From positions 1,308,162 through 1,372,161 of the forward strand of contig JAEVLN010000002.1 of the NCBI GenBank assembly GCA_018350325.1: DNA of 64,000 bases, in the 5' to 3' direction. The DNA comes from Globodera rostochiensis (lineage: Eukaryota; Nematoda; Chromadorea; Rhabditida; Heteroderidae). The translations under genes were made by a program, and so were the position numbers. Positions 31,447 through 45,600 of this stretch are shown in pieces; position 1 is the stretch's first letter; every line of letters begins with the position of its first letter. Under the pieces are notes generated by a model. It was not told the DNA's origin. It was given only the letters and a program-made list of their open reading frames with translations, and did not search any database.

Positions 31447-34406
31447 ATGTCAGCCGCTGCTGTGTTGCCGTCCTTGCCAGCAAAATGTCCATTGCCCGTG
31501 CAAAACATTCCAAAAAGCACATCCGCGTCCATTGAGGACCAACAAGGCAAAAAAACAATTAATTAATTTAAAATATTTAATCTTTTTTTGTTTTTTTAAT
31601 TAGTTATATTTGAAATTGGGAAAATTGAATCATAATGCTCATAGACAAAATCATCTAAAACCTTCCTTTTTAATATACATATATTGGCACATCTCAAAAG
31701 AAGCTAAAAAACTGGTTTAAAAGCGGAGTGACAAAATTTTTTAAATGGATTATTCGTTTTTTAGCAGTATGATCTTTAATTTAAAAATTATTGACTTTAA
31801 TTTCTCTTTATATTTAATGTAAATTTATTAATTGTTTTGATTTATTAATTTAAAATGTTTTTGATAATTATTGTTAGCCAATTTTAAAATAATTATTTAT
31901 TAATACCCATTTTAAATTTAAATAAATTTATAATAAAAAGCATTTGCAGGCAAATTGGTGGCCCATTGTGTGCTCGTCCAATGCACCAAGGGCCAGGCTT
32001 ATCTGATTATTCAACAATTGGACAATTCGGTGGCACCAAAAGCGGTCACATTGAGCGTGCCCGACATGGACCGACCGTTCGATCTGAAGATCAAAACCAT
32101 TTCGGTAAAAGGCGGCACGGCACAATGCGCAATTGTTGTGTTGTTGTATTTGTTTTTCAACTTAGCCAAAAATTTGAATTCCAACAAAATTTTAGAAAAA
32201 ATATTTTCGAATTATTATCGTTGTTGGTACATGAGTACGGTAGTGGTAAGAGGTTTCCGGACTTTTTGGCGAAAAAGCCGGAAATTTCCGGAAATTTTAC
32301 AAAAAAATTAGGGGGGGGGGATTCGCAGTTTTAGATCAGTTTTCAAGACAATAACCATTGAATTTTTTTAGTCATATTAAAGAAATGTAGAGATTTTAAT
32401 AGTCTTTAATGATTATTTGCTGCTATAAATATTTTCAAAATCTGAAAACTTAAAAAATTATAAGTTTTTCGGATTTCGATTTCCTGATTTACGGTAGTGG
32501 TAATGTATGTGCTGGTGGTGAAGCATACGGTAGTTTAAAAGATTAAAATTCTTTTGCTTTGTTTCAGGATGCGCATCCAAATCGAATGCACCTGCCAGTG
32601 TACATTCAGGTAAATTTTTATACACCTATATATATTTTAAATATTTAAATATTCTTTTTAGGAGTAAAAAATGACAATTATTATTTTGCTTTTTTATACG
32701 AGAACGAACTAAATAATTGATTTAAAATTGCTTTTTAAAACATTTTTAAAAAAAAGGTTCATTACAACCCGGAAGAGCGCTGCCCGCTCGAACATTTGGT
32801 GGATTTGTTGGCCGAAACTGTGTTGGGCCGCCACAACTTTGAACTGCGCAAAAATTTGACCATCGACCTGTTCGATTCGGTCTGTTAAATAATTAATAGA
32901 ATTCATTAATTACAAATTTGTTTGTGGCCTTTGGTTTTTATATGAAAATTTAAAGGCGGCAAACGCAGCAATCCGAGACGGGGCCGGCTTCATTGTGACA
33001 GATCGGCACCGTCTCCAGCAGATCAGCGTTGGTGCCAAACAAGCTCGAGCAGTACTTGCACCGACAAATGGTAAAAAATAAAATTAAATATTACGACAAA
33101 ATAACTAGTCCAGAGCATATTAAAAAATGAATGTTAAAAATAATTGTTAAAATTTTATAACTCTTTTTTTGCGTAAATTTAAAAAAAACATTTTCAGAAG
33201 TCCTGATTTCTCCGGCTTCCGATGATCCCGCTGAACTGCTCCAATACGATGCAACGCTTAGCACCCACCAGCGTGCCGATTTTTTGCGCTTTTTAATGAA
33301 AGGTGAAAAATATTTTTGATTTTTTTTTTCATTTAATATTGTTGTCAAAATATTTAATTGCCAAAGTGTCAAATTCATATTTATGTAGCTGTTAAATTAA
33401 ATTGCTAATTTCAAAATGGCAACCAAAAATTCATGTTTAGAGTGCAAAAATGTGCTGGTGGCCCATTGGAGTTCGGCAAAATTGGCGGCTGACGCCCTAA
33501 AAATCGGTACCCATTAAAAATATATTATTTAAAAGCAATTAAATTAATCCAAACTTATCCAGAAAAGGAAAACAAAAAGGAAAAGGAAGGAAAAGGTGTC
33601 AATAGCGAGAAGGAGGAAGTTGCAAACACTGTGGCCGGATATTTGGTGATTTTTTGTTTAAAAAAATATAGTTTAAAATTTAAAAATCAAAAAATAATTT
33701 TTTCACTCTATTCAATAATTTTACATGTGTTAATAAAATTTTAAATTTGGTAACAAAATATTTAAATTAAATTTAAACATTGCCTAATAGCGGTTAACTG
33801 AATATTATGTTTTTATTAATAAAAAATCTTCTTTTGTTTAAATTAATCTTTTTCCAGATTGCATCTGGTTATTTTTTGTTTAAAACATATTAATTAAAAA
33901 TTCTACACGGGTTTTATGGGATTTTAGCCCGTATAGCCCACACTCTTACGACCCTTACTCGTAATCCTAACCCGTTTTTTTTTGAAAATTCAGATCTCTA
34001 GTTAATTGAATATGTATTTATGTTTAAAATTTTTAATAAAAATAATCATTTTTAAATTAAATTCCCTTTCCAGATTGCCTCTGGTGAGCGTGTATTGTGC
34101 CTTTATGCTGAAAATTATAAAATTGCCGACTCTTTGCTGGCTGCTCACATTGACAGGAATCAGCAGAAGGGGACGGTAATTAATGGTTTTATTTATTTTT
34201 ATTAGAGAATATAAGTAAATTTTAATTATTGATTTTTTTCAAAATTTCCGATCAATTTCTGTTGTGCCGCCACCCAATGGGGCCACTTGCGCGCGCTCGG
34301 CACCCTTCGTACGCGACCCATCTATCGACGGCACACGCGCATGGTGCCATCTAACATCAAATATGACAAGCTGTTCGCGATGAACATTGGCATCAACATT
34401 TTTTGA
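31447..34406 (+). CDS. Unrecognised multi-exon protein (about 345 residues)
   Basis: Nine exons join in phase: 31447-31546, 31950-32104, 32568-32609, 32757-32879, 32956-33070, 33198-33302, 33441-33506, 33563-33645 and 34074-34175. A last coding piece lies at about 34256-34406, ending at TGA. The protein begins MSAAAVLPSLPAKCPLP and contains LVAHCVLVQCTKGQAYLI, HLPVYIQVHYNPEERCPLE, LVDLLAETVLGRHNFELRKN, FIVTDRHRLQQISVGAKQAR, a Lys/Glu-rich linker, and ASGERVLCLYAENYKIADSL. The C-terminal piece reads ALGTLRTRPIYRRHTRMVPS in one frame, but no AG acceptor in the right phase was found for it, so the end is uncertain. No signal peptide or membrane helix; a soluble protein. Intron 1 uses a GC donor (AAG|GCAAAA). 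I do not recognise the family. Confidence 0.7.
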
Positions 34407-34711
34407 ATAGAAAACATGACGAGGAAAGTGATCGGCGATTGAGGATGATCAGGCAGTTCCGGATCAGGATTTATCAGATAATTATGAGAACAAATTATTT
34501 GTGTTTTTTAAATTGGAGTCATGTTTCAAATGATAAATTGTGTCCTTAAATTAATCTACTCACATAATTATTAAGTGTGATTCTAAAGAATTTTCAAAAA
34601 GTTTCGGATCCGACTAGAATGGCACTATCTAATTAAATTCTTTTCTCTCTTAACCCACAGATTTCAGCTTCGGAAAACTTTACGGCGATGCCAACACCTA
34701 CTGAATTTATC
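34407..34711. other. 3' flank, no gene seen
   Basis: AT-rich, nothing recognised. Confidence 0.5.
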
Positions 34712-35010
34712 ACACTTTATCACTGAATAGAGTTATTAGCAGAAAATTAAAGTTATTACTTCATGCTGAATTTATTAAATTGAGGGCTAGAAAAAGTGCC
34801 CTTATTTTATCCATTCTTTTCTTGACAATAAATTTTATATTGGTGAATCTATCACTGAATAGAGCTATTGACCGAAAATTAAAGTTATTACTGCATGCTG
34901 AATTTAATAATTTGAGTGCTAGAAAAAGGGCCCGTATTTTATGCATTATTTTCTTGAGAATAATAGTAAATATATTACATGTTGATGTTATTAGTTATTA
35001 CTGAATGTTG
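34712..35010 (+). repeat. About 125 bp tandem repeat, two copies and a fragment
   Basis: Two adjacent copies share TATCACTGAATAGAG, AAAATTAAAGTTATTAC, ATGCTGAATTTA and GCTAGAAAAAG in order, with a partial third copy after 34985. It borders the satellite. Confidence 0.8.
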
Positions 35011-35109
35011 AATTTTTTAAATTGAGTAATTTTACATATTATTTTTGATCCAACAAATTATATATAAATGAATCTATCCTTGAATAAAACTTTCAGTAAT
35101 ATTTTTAAT

Positions 35110-38100
35110 TTTAAGCTCTATTCAACGAGAAATTCATCAACATGTAAAACACGTACTTGTAAGCAATCCAAAAGGCCAAAACACGTAATTGTAACCAATC
35201 CGTAACAGCCAAAACACCGTAATTGAAAACACGTAATTTCAATAACGTAATTGTAACCAATCCGTAGCAGCCAAACACGTAATTATAAGCAATCCAAAAG
35301 GCCAAAACACTTAATTTTTAGCAATCCGTAACAGCGAAAAACCCGTAATTAAAAACACGTAATTTTAGCAATCAGAAACAGCCAAAAGACCGTAATTGAA
35401 ACACGTAATTTCAAGCAACCGAAACAGCCAAACAAGTAATTTTTAGCAATCCGTAACAGCGAAAACCCGTAATTCAATAACTGTTAATTGTAGGCAATCC
35501 ATAACAGCCAAAATACCGTAATTGCATAACACGTTTAGCCAAAACACGTAATTCAATAACTGTTAATTGTAGGCAATCCGTAACAGCCAAAACACCGTAA
35601 TAGAAAACACTTTTAATTTAAAGTAACAGTAACAGCCAAACACATAATTTTTAGCAATACGTAACAGCGAAAAACCCGTAATTGAAAACACGTAAGTTTA
35701 GGAATCCGTAAAGCCAAAAGACCGTAATTGAAAACACGTAATTTCAATAACGTAATTGTAACCAATCCGTAGCAGCAAAACACGTAATTGTAAGCAATCC
35801 AAAAGGCCAAAACACGTAATTGTTACCAATCCGTAACAGCCAAAACACCGTAATAGAAAACACGTAATTTCAAGTAACCGTAACAGACAAACACGTAATT
35901 TTTAGCAATCCGTAACAGCGAAAACACTGAAAACACGTAGTTTTAGCAACCCGAAACAGCCAAAAGACCGTAATTTGAAAACACGTAATTTCAATAACGT
36001 AATTGTAACCAATCCGTAGCAGCAAAACACGTAATTGTAAGCAATCCGTAACAGCCAAAATACCGTAATAAAAACACGTAATTTTTAGAAATCCGTAACA
36101 ACGAAAACACCATAATTTAAAACACGTAATCAAGTGTTTCGTAATAAAACACCGTAATAGAAAACACGTAATTTTTAGCAATCCGTAACAGCGAAAACCC
36201 GTAATTGAAAACACGTAATTTTAGCAATCCGTAAAGCCAAGACCGTAATTGAAAACAAGTAATTTTAATAACGTAATTGTAACCAATCCGTAGCAGCCAA
36301 AACACCGTAATAGAAAACACGTAATTTCAAGTAACCGTAACAGCTAAACACGTAATTTTTAACAATCCGTAACAGCGAAAAACCTTAATTGAAAACACGT
36401 AATTTTAGCAATCCGTAAAGCCAAGACCGTAATAGAAAACACGTAATTTTTAGCAATCCGTAACAGCGAAAACCCGTAATTGAAAACACGTAGTTTCAAG
36501 TAACCACAACTAAATCACGTAATTTTAAGCACTCGTAATTTCAAGTACCGTAACAGCTAAACACCGTAATTAAAAACACGTAGTTTCAAGTAACCACAAC
36601 AACTAAATCACGTAATTCAATAACATAATTTTTAGCAATCCGTAACAGCGAAAACCCGTAATTGAAAACACGTAGTTTCAAGTAACCACAACTAAATCAC
36701 GTAATTTTAAGCACTCGTAATTTCAAGTACCGTAACAGACAAACACCGTAATTGAAAACACGTAATTTTTTTAGCAATACGTAACAGCAAAAACACCGTA
36801 ATTGAAAACACGTTATTTTTTTAGCAATACGTAACAGCAAAAACACCGTAATTGAAAACACGTAATTTTTTTAGCAATACGTAACAACACCGTAATTGAA
36901 AACACGTAATTTCAAGTAACCATAACAACTAAAACACGTAATTTTAAGCACTCGTAATTTCAAGTAACCGTAACAGCCAAACACCGTAATTGAAAACACG
37001 TTATTTTTTTAGCAATACGTAACAGCAAAAACACCGTAATTGAAAACACGTAATTTTTTTAGCAATACGTAACAACACCGTAATTGAAAACACGTAATTT
37101 CAAGTAACCATAACAACTAAAACACGTAATTTTAAGCACTCGTAATTTCAAGTAACCGTAACAGCCAAACACCGTAATTGAAAACACGTAATTTTTTTTA
37201 GCAATACGTAACAGCAAAAACACCGTAATTGAAAACACGTAATTTTTTTAGCAATACGTAACAACACCGTAATTGAAAACACGTAATTTCAAGTAACCAT
37301 AACAACTAAAACACGTAATTTTAAGCACTCGTAATTTCAAGTAACCGTAACAGCCAAACACCGTAATTGAAAACACGTAATTTCAAGTAACCATAACAAC
37401 TAAAACACGTAATTTTAAGCACTCGTAATTTCAAGTAACCGTAACAGCCAAACACCGTAATTGAAAACACGTAATTTCAAGTAACCATAACAACTAAAAC
37501 ACGTAATTTTAAGCACTCGTAATTTCAAGTAACAGTAACAGCCAAACACATAATTTTTAGCAATACGTAACAGCGAAAAACCCGTAATTGAAAACACGTA
37601 AGTTTAGGAATCCGTAAAGCCAAAAGACCGTAATTGAAAACACGTAATTTCAATAACGTAATTGTAACCAATCCGTAGCAGCAAAACACGTAATTGTAAG
37701 CAATCCAAAAGGCCAAAACACGTAATTGTTACCAATCCGTAACAGCCAAAACACCGTAATAGAAAACACGTAATTTCAAGTAACCGTAACAGACAAACAC
37801 GTAATTTTTAGCAATCCGTAACAGCGAAAACACTGAAAACACGTAGTTTTAGCAACCCGAAACAGCCAAAAGACCGTAATTTGAAAACACGTAATTTCAA
37901 TAACGTAATTGTAACCAATCCGTAGCAGCAAAACACGTAATTGTAAGCAATCCGTAACAGCCAAAATACCGTAATAAAAACACGTAATTTTTAGAAATCC
38001 GTAACAACGAAAACACCATAATTTAAAACACGTAATCAAGTGTTTCGTAATAAAACACCGTAATAGAAAACACGTAATTTTTAGCAATCCGTAACAGCGA

Positions 38101-41100
38101 AAACCCGTAATTGAAAACACGTAATTTTAGCAATCCGTAAAGCCAAGACCGTAATTGAAAACAAGTAATTTTAATAACGTAATTGTAACCAATCCGTAGC
38201 AGCCAAAACACCGTAATAGAAAACACGTAATTTCAAGTAACCGTAACAGCTAAACACGTAATTTTTAACAATCCGTAACAGCGAAAAACCTTAATTGAAA
38301 ACACGTAATTTTAGCAATCCGTAAAGCCAAGACCGTAATAGAAAACACGTAATTTTTAGCAATCCGTAACAGCGAAAACCCGTAATTGAAAACACGTAGT
38401 TTCAAGTAACCACAACTAAATCACGTAATTTTAAGCACTCGTAATTTCAAGTACCGTAACAGCTAAACACCGTAATTAAAAACACGTAGTTTCAAGTAAC
38501 CACAACAACTAAATCACGTAATTCAATAACATAATTTTTAGCAATCCGTAACAGCGAAAACCCGTAATTGAAAACACGTAGTTTCAAGTAACCACAACTA
38601 AATCACGTAATTTTAAGCACTCGTAATTTCAAGTACCGTAACAGACAAACACCGTAATTGAAAACACGTAATTTTTTTAGCAATACGTAACAGCAAAAAC
38701 ACCGTAATTGAAAACACGTTATTTTTTTAGCAATACGTAACAGCAAAAACACCGTAATTGAAAACACGTAATTTTTTTAGCAATACGTAACAACACCGTA
38801 ATTGAAAACACGTAATTTCAAGTAACCATAACAACTAAAACACGTAATTTTAAGCACTCGTAATTTCAAGTAACCGTAACAGCCAAACACCGTAATTGAA
38901 AACACGTTATTTTTTTAGCAATACGTAACAGCAAAAACACCGTAATTGAAAACACGTAATTTTTTTAGCAATACGTAACAACACCGTAATTGAAAACACG
39001 TAATTTCAAGTAACCATAACAACTAAAACACGTAATTTTAAGCACTCGTAATTTCAAGTAACCGTAACAGCCAAACACCGTAATTGAAAACACGTAATTT
39101 TTTTTAGCAATACGTAACAGCAAAAACACCGTAATTGAAAACACGTAATTTTTTTAGCAATACGTAACAACACCGTAATTGAAAACACGTAATTTCAAGT
39201 AACCATAACAACTAAAACACGTAATTTTAAGCACTCGTAATTTCAAGTAACCGGACAGCCAAACACCGTAATTGAAAACACGTAATTTCAAGTAACCATA
39301 ACAACTAAAACACGTAATTTTAAGCACTCGTAATTTCAAGTAACCGTAACAGCCAAACACCGTAATTGAAAACACGTAATTTTTTTTAGCAATACGTAAC
39401 AGCAAAAACACCGTAATTGAAAACACGTAATTTTTTTAGCAATACGTAACAACACCGTAATTGAAAACACGTAATTTCAAGTAACCATAACAACTAAAAC
39501 ACGTAATTTTAAGCACTCGTAATTTCAAGTAACCGTAACAGCCAAACACCGTAATTGAAAACACGTAATTTTTTTAGCAATACGTAACAGCAAAAACACC
39601 GTAATTGAAAACACGTAATTTTTTTAGCAATACGTAACAACACCGTAATTGAAAACACGTAATTTCAAGTAACCATAACAACTAAAACACGTAATTTTAA
39701 GCACTCGTAATTTCAAGTAACCGTAACAGCCAAACACCGTAATTGAAAACACGTAATTTTTTTAGCAATACGTAACAGCAAAAACACCGTAATTGAAAAC
39801 ACGTAATTCAAGTAACCATAACAACTAAAAACACCGTAATTAAAACACTAATTTTTTTAGCAATCCGTAACAGCCAAATACCGTAACTGCTTTAGTAAAA
39901 AATCCGTAACAGGCAAAAACACCGTAATTGAAAACACGTAATTCAAGTAACCATAACAACTAAAACACGTAATATTAAGCACTCGTAATTTAAGTAACCG
40001 TAACAGACAAACACCGTAATTGAAAACACGTAATTTTAGCAATAGGTAACAGCCCAAACACCGTAATTTGAAAACACGTAATTTCAATAACGTAATTGTA
40101 ACCAATCCGTAGCAGCAAAACACGTAATTGTAAGCAATCCGTAACAGCCAAAATACCGTAACAGCCAAAACACGTAATTTTTAAAATCCGTAACAACGAA
40201 AACACCATAATTTATACACGTAAACAAGTGTTTCGTAATAAAACACCGTAATAGAAAACACTTTTATTCAAGTAACCGTAACAGCCAAACACGTAATTTT
40301 AGCAATCCGTAAAGCCAAGACCGTAATTGAAAACAAGTAATTTAATAACGTAATTGTAACCAATCCGTAGCAGCAAAACATGTAATTATATAAAAACACG
40401 TAATTTTAGCAATCCGAAACAGCCAAAAGACCGTAATTGAAACACGTAATTTCAAGCAACAGAAACAGCCAAACAAGTAATTTTTAGCAATCCGTAACAA
40501 CTAAAACACGTAATTCAATAACTGTTAATTGTAGGCAATCCGTAACAGCCAAAATACCGTAATTGCATAACACGTAATAGCCAAAACACGTAATTGTAAG
40601 TAATACAAAAGGCCAAAACACGTTTGTAAGCAATTCAAAAGGCCAAAACACGTAATTGTTACCAATCAGTAACAGTCAAAACACCGTAATAGAAAACACG
40701 TAATTTCAAGTAACCGTAACAGACAAACACGTAATTTTTAGCAATCCGTAACAGCGAAAACACCGTAATTGAAAACACGTAATTTTAGCAATCCGAAACA
40801 GCCAAAAGACCGTAACTTGAAAACACGTAATTTCAATAACGTAATTGTAACCAATCCGTAGCAGCAAAACACGTAATTGTAAGCAATCCAAAAGACCAAA
40901 ACACGTAATTGTTACCAATCCGTAACAGCCATAACACCGTAATAGAAAACACGTAATTTCAAGTAACCGTAACAGACAAACACGTAATTTTTAGCAATCC
41001 GTAACAGCAAAAACACTGAAAACACGTAATTTTAGCAATCCGAAACAGTCAAAAGACCGTAATTTGAAAACACGTAATTTCAATAACGTAATTGTAACCA

Positions 41101-41405
41101 ATCCGTAGCAGCAAAACACGTAATTGTAAGCAATCAAAAAGGCCAAAACACGTAATTGTTACCAATCCGTAACAGCCAAAACACCGTAATAGAAAACACG
41201 TAATTTCAAGTAACCGTAACAGACAAACACGTAATTTTTAGCAATCCGTAACAGCGAAAACACTGAAAACACGTAGTTTTAGCAACCCGAAACAGTCAAA
41301 AGACCGTAATTTGAAAACACGTAATTTCAATACCAATCCGTAGCAGCAAAACACGTAATTGTAAGCAATCCAAAAGGCCAAAATACGTAATTGTAACCCG
41401 TAACC
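35110..41405 (+). repeat. 6.3 kb GTAA-rich satellite array
   Basis: Built from a unit of about 46 bp holding three GTAA cores: ACACGTAATTTTTAGCAATC, then CGTAACAGCCAAAACACC, then GTAATTGAAAACAC. The spacing between cores is about 14, 17 and 17 bp. Units vary (AGCAATCC, AAGTAACC and AATAACGTAATTGTAACC versions) and some are shortened to one or two cores. There are no unique spacers, so this is not a CRISPR-like array. All frames in it are repeat artefacts. It lies between two gene regions rather than in a long heterochromatic block. Confidence 0.95.
35621..39380 (+). repeat. 1,906 bp higher-order duplication in the satellite
   Basis: 35621-37475 and 37527-39380 align at a constant offset of 1,906 bp. 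By eye they are identical from 35621 to about 37347; the first difference I found is TAACAG against GACAG near 39253. The copies part near 39380. This indicates a very recent unequal exchange or an assembly duplication. Confidence 0.9.
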
Positions 41406-42628
41406 TAAGTTCGTTTGGCTTTACACTCTAACACATCAAGCACCAAGCACTGTCTTTTAGGATTATATTCTTCTTAGTACTTTTGTTTTTTCATCTTACG
41501 CTTGTAGCTTTTTAAAATAAAATTTCAATAGCTAATCAATGACTGATTATGTATTAATAAATTTTTGATGTTACATAAATATTGTAGATTGGCAAAAAAA
41601 TAGATAAAAATTCAAAAATGGCACTGCGGAAATGTCATGGAGCCCTTCGGGGAATGGTTTCCGCAAAATTTTTTTTTCGTATTCTTATATTACAGCCCCG
41701 AATGATATATAATTTGTTGCGTTTTGCCTCTGAGCCATATGATCCATATTTACCCGTAATTTCAAGTAATTAGGAATATCTCCGCTGCACAGCGTCTGCA
41801 TGAAAATGGCCAATTAAGATAAAATATTTTTGAACAAAATTTATGCAAAAATGGTACAATGAAATTAAAAATGCGGCATCAAAGATCATCACACGTTTCG
41901 TTTTCAATTGCACAAACAAAGAAACAAAACAAAAAAATGCATTTTTGTGTTTTAATTGAATTGGGAGCGATCGGACGAAACTGAGACTATTGTTTTCTTT
42001 TCATTGAGTTTTTTGACTGGAGAATGAGATACGTACGTTTAATTTGATTAAAATAAAATATTTTGGACACCAAAATTTTGCCAAGTATTGTCAATTCAAA
42101 CGGAGCGATTTCGAAAATTGTATTATGTTGATCGGGTCTGTCTGATCAAAGTGATCAAAGTCGTTCATACTCAATTTTTGCCCTTTAATTGGTTAAATTT
42201 TGTCGAAAATTTCGTGTCCATTAGAGTATATAAGTATATTTAATATATACACAATTAAAAGATTGACTAAAATACAACAAAATTCAATCATCGGTATGAT
42301 TAACACCGTTTTGCGCTGTTGGGTTAATAAAAAAATATATATAACACATATAAAAGTGTGTTTCCATGAACCTAAAATGTTGGATTTGGATCAGAAATAT
42401 GAACTTTGATCAGTGATCATTGCTCTAAATATTGATAAAACCATGCCGAAGGATCACATGAAAACACGGAGTTGGCTAATGTATTTGGAAAAGGTAAAGC
42501 TCGTGGTGATACTCAACATTTGATGTAGGAAAACATTTGAATTTATGGAATATCGACCTATTACGGTAGGAGTTATACAGTATGCAGAAGTGTACTGCTT
42601 TTGTCGTTGTTGTTTTTGTGTTTCCGCT
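41406..42628. other. Intergenic between satellite and SLC4 gene
   Basis: AT-rich with several TGATCA words near 42120-42420. It would hold the 3' UTR of the transporter gene just below 42629. No gene seen. Confidence 0.55.
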
Positions 42629-45600
42629 TCAATGCCTCCCGTCCAGCGCGTCCAAATATTTGTAGTCGATCAGACGAGGTATCAGGATGTGTCTAAAAAA
42701 TGATGAAATGATCAAATGCCTGTCACTGATCTTCAAAATTTTGATCAATCGCAATCTCAAAGATTCTGATCAATATTTTTGTGTCAAAGCTGAATCAAAA
42801 ATGCCCACCGAATTGGCAAGAAGCAGAAGCACACGATGGGAAAGACCATTTCAATGAACGGATAGGGGGAGAAGCCGACGGCACACAGGATGATCAGTTG
42901 AATCAGCTGGCATGCCGTGAACAGGTGCACCTTCCGTTGCGGCACTCGTCGAATGTAGTGCGTGGGCGGATATGCTTGCTGAAAAAGTTTTGATAAACAA
43001 CTTTTTTAAATTTAAATCTACTTTTTGCATTAAAAAATCATTTAATATTCAATCAAACAAACCCTGAACCAATTTTGCCCAAGTAACATGTATCAACTTT
43101 AGATTTTGCAATTTTTTCTTCACAATCAATCAGTGTGAAATGTTCGCAAAATTTAATTTTCCGAAGCACCCTGACCGCCTCTCGGGCTGTACCGTGCAAT
43201 AAATACGGTAATACCGTACTATAAAACAGAAGTAACCTTTCGTATTAAATACAGTGTCTCATTTGTTAAGTTTTCGCGAATACCGTTTTCCAAAACCTCC
43301 CCCCCCCCCCCCCCTATGGCAGCAGGCAGACCTGTTCCGTGATAAGCAGCAACAGCCGCTCCACCATTTCGTTGCCGGTCAACGAAGTGAATGCCATGTA
43401 GAGGAAGAGGCCTGATTAAACCAATTAAAAAAAGCTCCTTTATTGCAAGGTTGAAAATATATTTTTGAAAAATTGGTGCAAAACAAAACGCCAAACATTA
43501 ACTACAGTATACATACCGTGGAGCACCGAAGTGGGAATCCACTGCAGGGGAAAGGGCAGCAGGCAGAAGGCAGAGCCGAGGATGAGCAGGTGGGCCTGGT
43601 AATTATAAAAATTTAAAACCCTTTCAAATTGAGAAAGATGCACGTAATTTTAAAATTTTTTTGCATTAAAAAATAATTTAATAAAAAATAAATTACCACC
43701 AACGTGGCCAACCGAGTTTCGCGCACGTTCATTATTCTGAATGTTTGAGATTGTTACGGTGCTTTTTGTTGGCACTAGGCACCCCCGCCCTTGAGAGATT
43801 AATCAGCGGTTGCTATGTATACAAGATCTCTTTTTAGAACTAGGGATGCCACTCTTAGGCACTAAAAAACGCGAGATAGGCACGCCTATAAAAATGTCAA
43901 AATAGGCACTACAAATTTTTATTTTTAAGGTAAATTCAATAAAATTATCAACTCTGCCCAAAAAAGGGCTGAGGGCATTTTTTGATTTATTAGCATTTTC
44001 ATCCGAAACTAGCAAAAATGCCAATATAGGCACCAAAGGATCCAAAAGTGCCAAAATAGGCAGTATTTTTAGGCACTAAAAATCGCTGTAATTCCAAAAT
44101 GAATAAATGCTATTTTACTTACACTTCATGCACGTGGCCCTGCGCCACTCGCTCCTCCACGTCGGCCAACGCGCGCAGGTGCAGCGGCGAGTGGGGCAGC
44201 GCGCCGTGCATCCACGGCAGGCCGACAATGGACAAGAACATGTTGAGAATGGCCACCACAAACATGTCCAAGTGCTGGGAACTGCCCTTCTTTAGCCTAA
44301 AAAATATTTTTAAGACAATTTTTATTCTGTTATTAAAATTAAGTTTTAAAAAAGATTGGCCCGCTTTTTAGTAAAAAAATTTTGGTTTCAATTTTTGAGG
44401 AAAATTAGGACATTTTTCCTTAAAAAATAAATATTTTTTTGGCCTTTCTCCGGCGCACGAAAATTTTAACGATTTATTTTTTAAAAAAAGTTAATTTAAA
44501 AGAAAATTGGGTTTTTAATTCAAATACGAGCCTTTATTTTTTTTAATTTTACTGCTAAAAGACGAAACTAAATTTTTAATTAAAAATTTGTTATTTAATA
44601 AATTTTCCTTTTTTTAAATAAATTAGATACCATATTTCAAAAATTCACAAAATGGCATGATTAGAAAAAAGGGCAATCCTGCATTTGCCACTTAAAAATG
44701 GCATTCTGGCATCCCTGAAGCTGTCCCCGTGCCATAAACTTGTAGATATAAGATTAAATTGTCAAAAATATTTAATTTTTAGCCTTCTAACATATTAAAA
44801 TCAATTTTTTTGTTTTCTAAAATATTTAATGTTATTTATTTTTTTATTATTTATATTTATATTCACTTGTTCTGTCCGTTGTTGACGATGGCCGAACAAA
44901 TGTTTTGGTCCATGTAGAACAGAAAGGAGAGGAAGAAGCCGAGCAGAAAGCACACCAAAATGGCCTGCCAGGAAAGGCGCCAAAACTCGGGAATTCGAAA
45001 AAGAGGCACGTCTGGACGCATTTTGAACATGTCCTCTGTTTGTTGTAAATAATTGATAAAAATTGTTATTTTTTGTGGTTAATTTATCAATTTTAACCAC
45101 TCTGGGGTTTTTTTTATTGTACGAATTAAAATTTTCGGAAACCGAAAACCTTTGGAATTTTTTTTGCTACCAAATTCTGAAATACCCCCCGGGCGTCGTC
45201 ATGGTTGGTTGATTGTGAACATTCGGCATGAATAGTAGAGATTGGGCCGATCGAGATTCTCGATTCCTCAAGTCCAATCTCCAATGAATACATACTGTCA
45301 ATTTCGCTGAACGAATAGGCGCCAACGAAGGACATGATGAGCACAGAGGCGGGCAACGCGTAGTCGGCCAACCATTCCCGGCGTGAACGCGTCAGGTAGG
45401 GCGTCTTGCGGAAGTTGTACAGGAACATGGCCAGCCACAGTGTGCCGAACATCAGCAAAAGGTACAGTATAGACGTGTCCCGGTGGCAGCTCATGTCACT
45501 GTAGTGCACCTATAAACAATTAATTTGATAATAATCGGCACCACAATGGGGTGGCGCCAGCAAAATTGGGCGCCGCTAGTAAATTGAGTGCACGAACATT

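Noticed and set aside
35613..40918. Many minus-strand frames rich in RVFNYGV-like strings
   Set aside because: They are the satellite unit translated.
35110..41405. Regular short repeats suggesting a CRISPR-like array
   Set aside because: There are no unique spacers; spacing words are themselves repeated, and the genome is eukaryotic.
43845..44715. AGGGATGCCA and TGGCATCCCT as ends of one transposon
   Set aside because: The pair would enclose an intact SLC4 exon, so they cannot be the ends of a single element; probably two separate relics.
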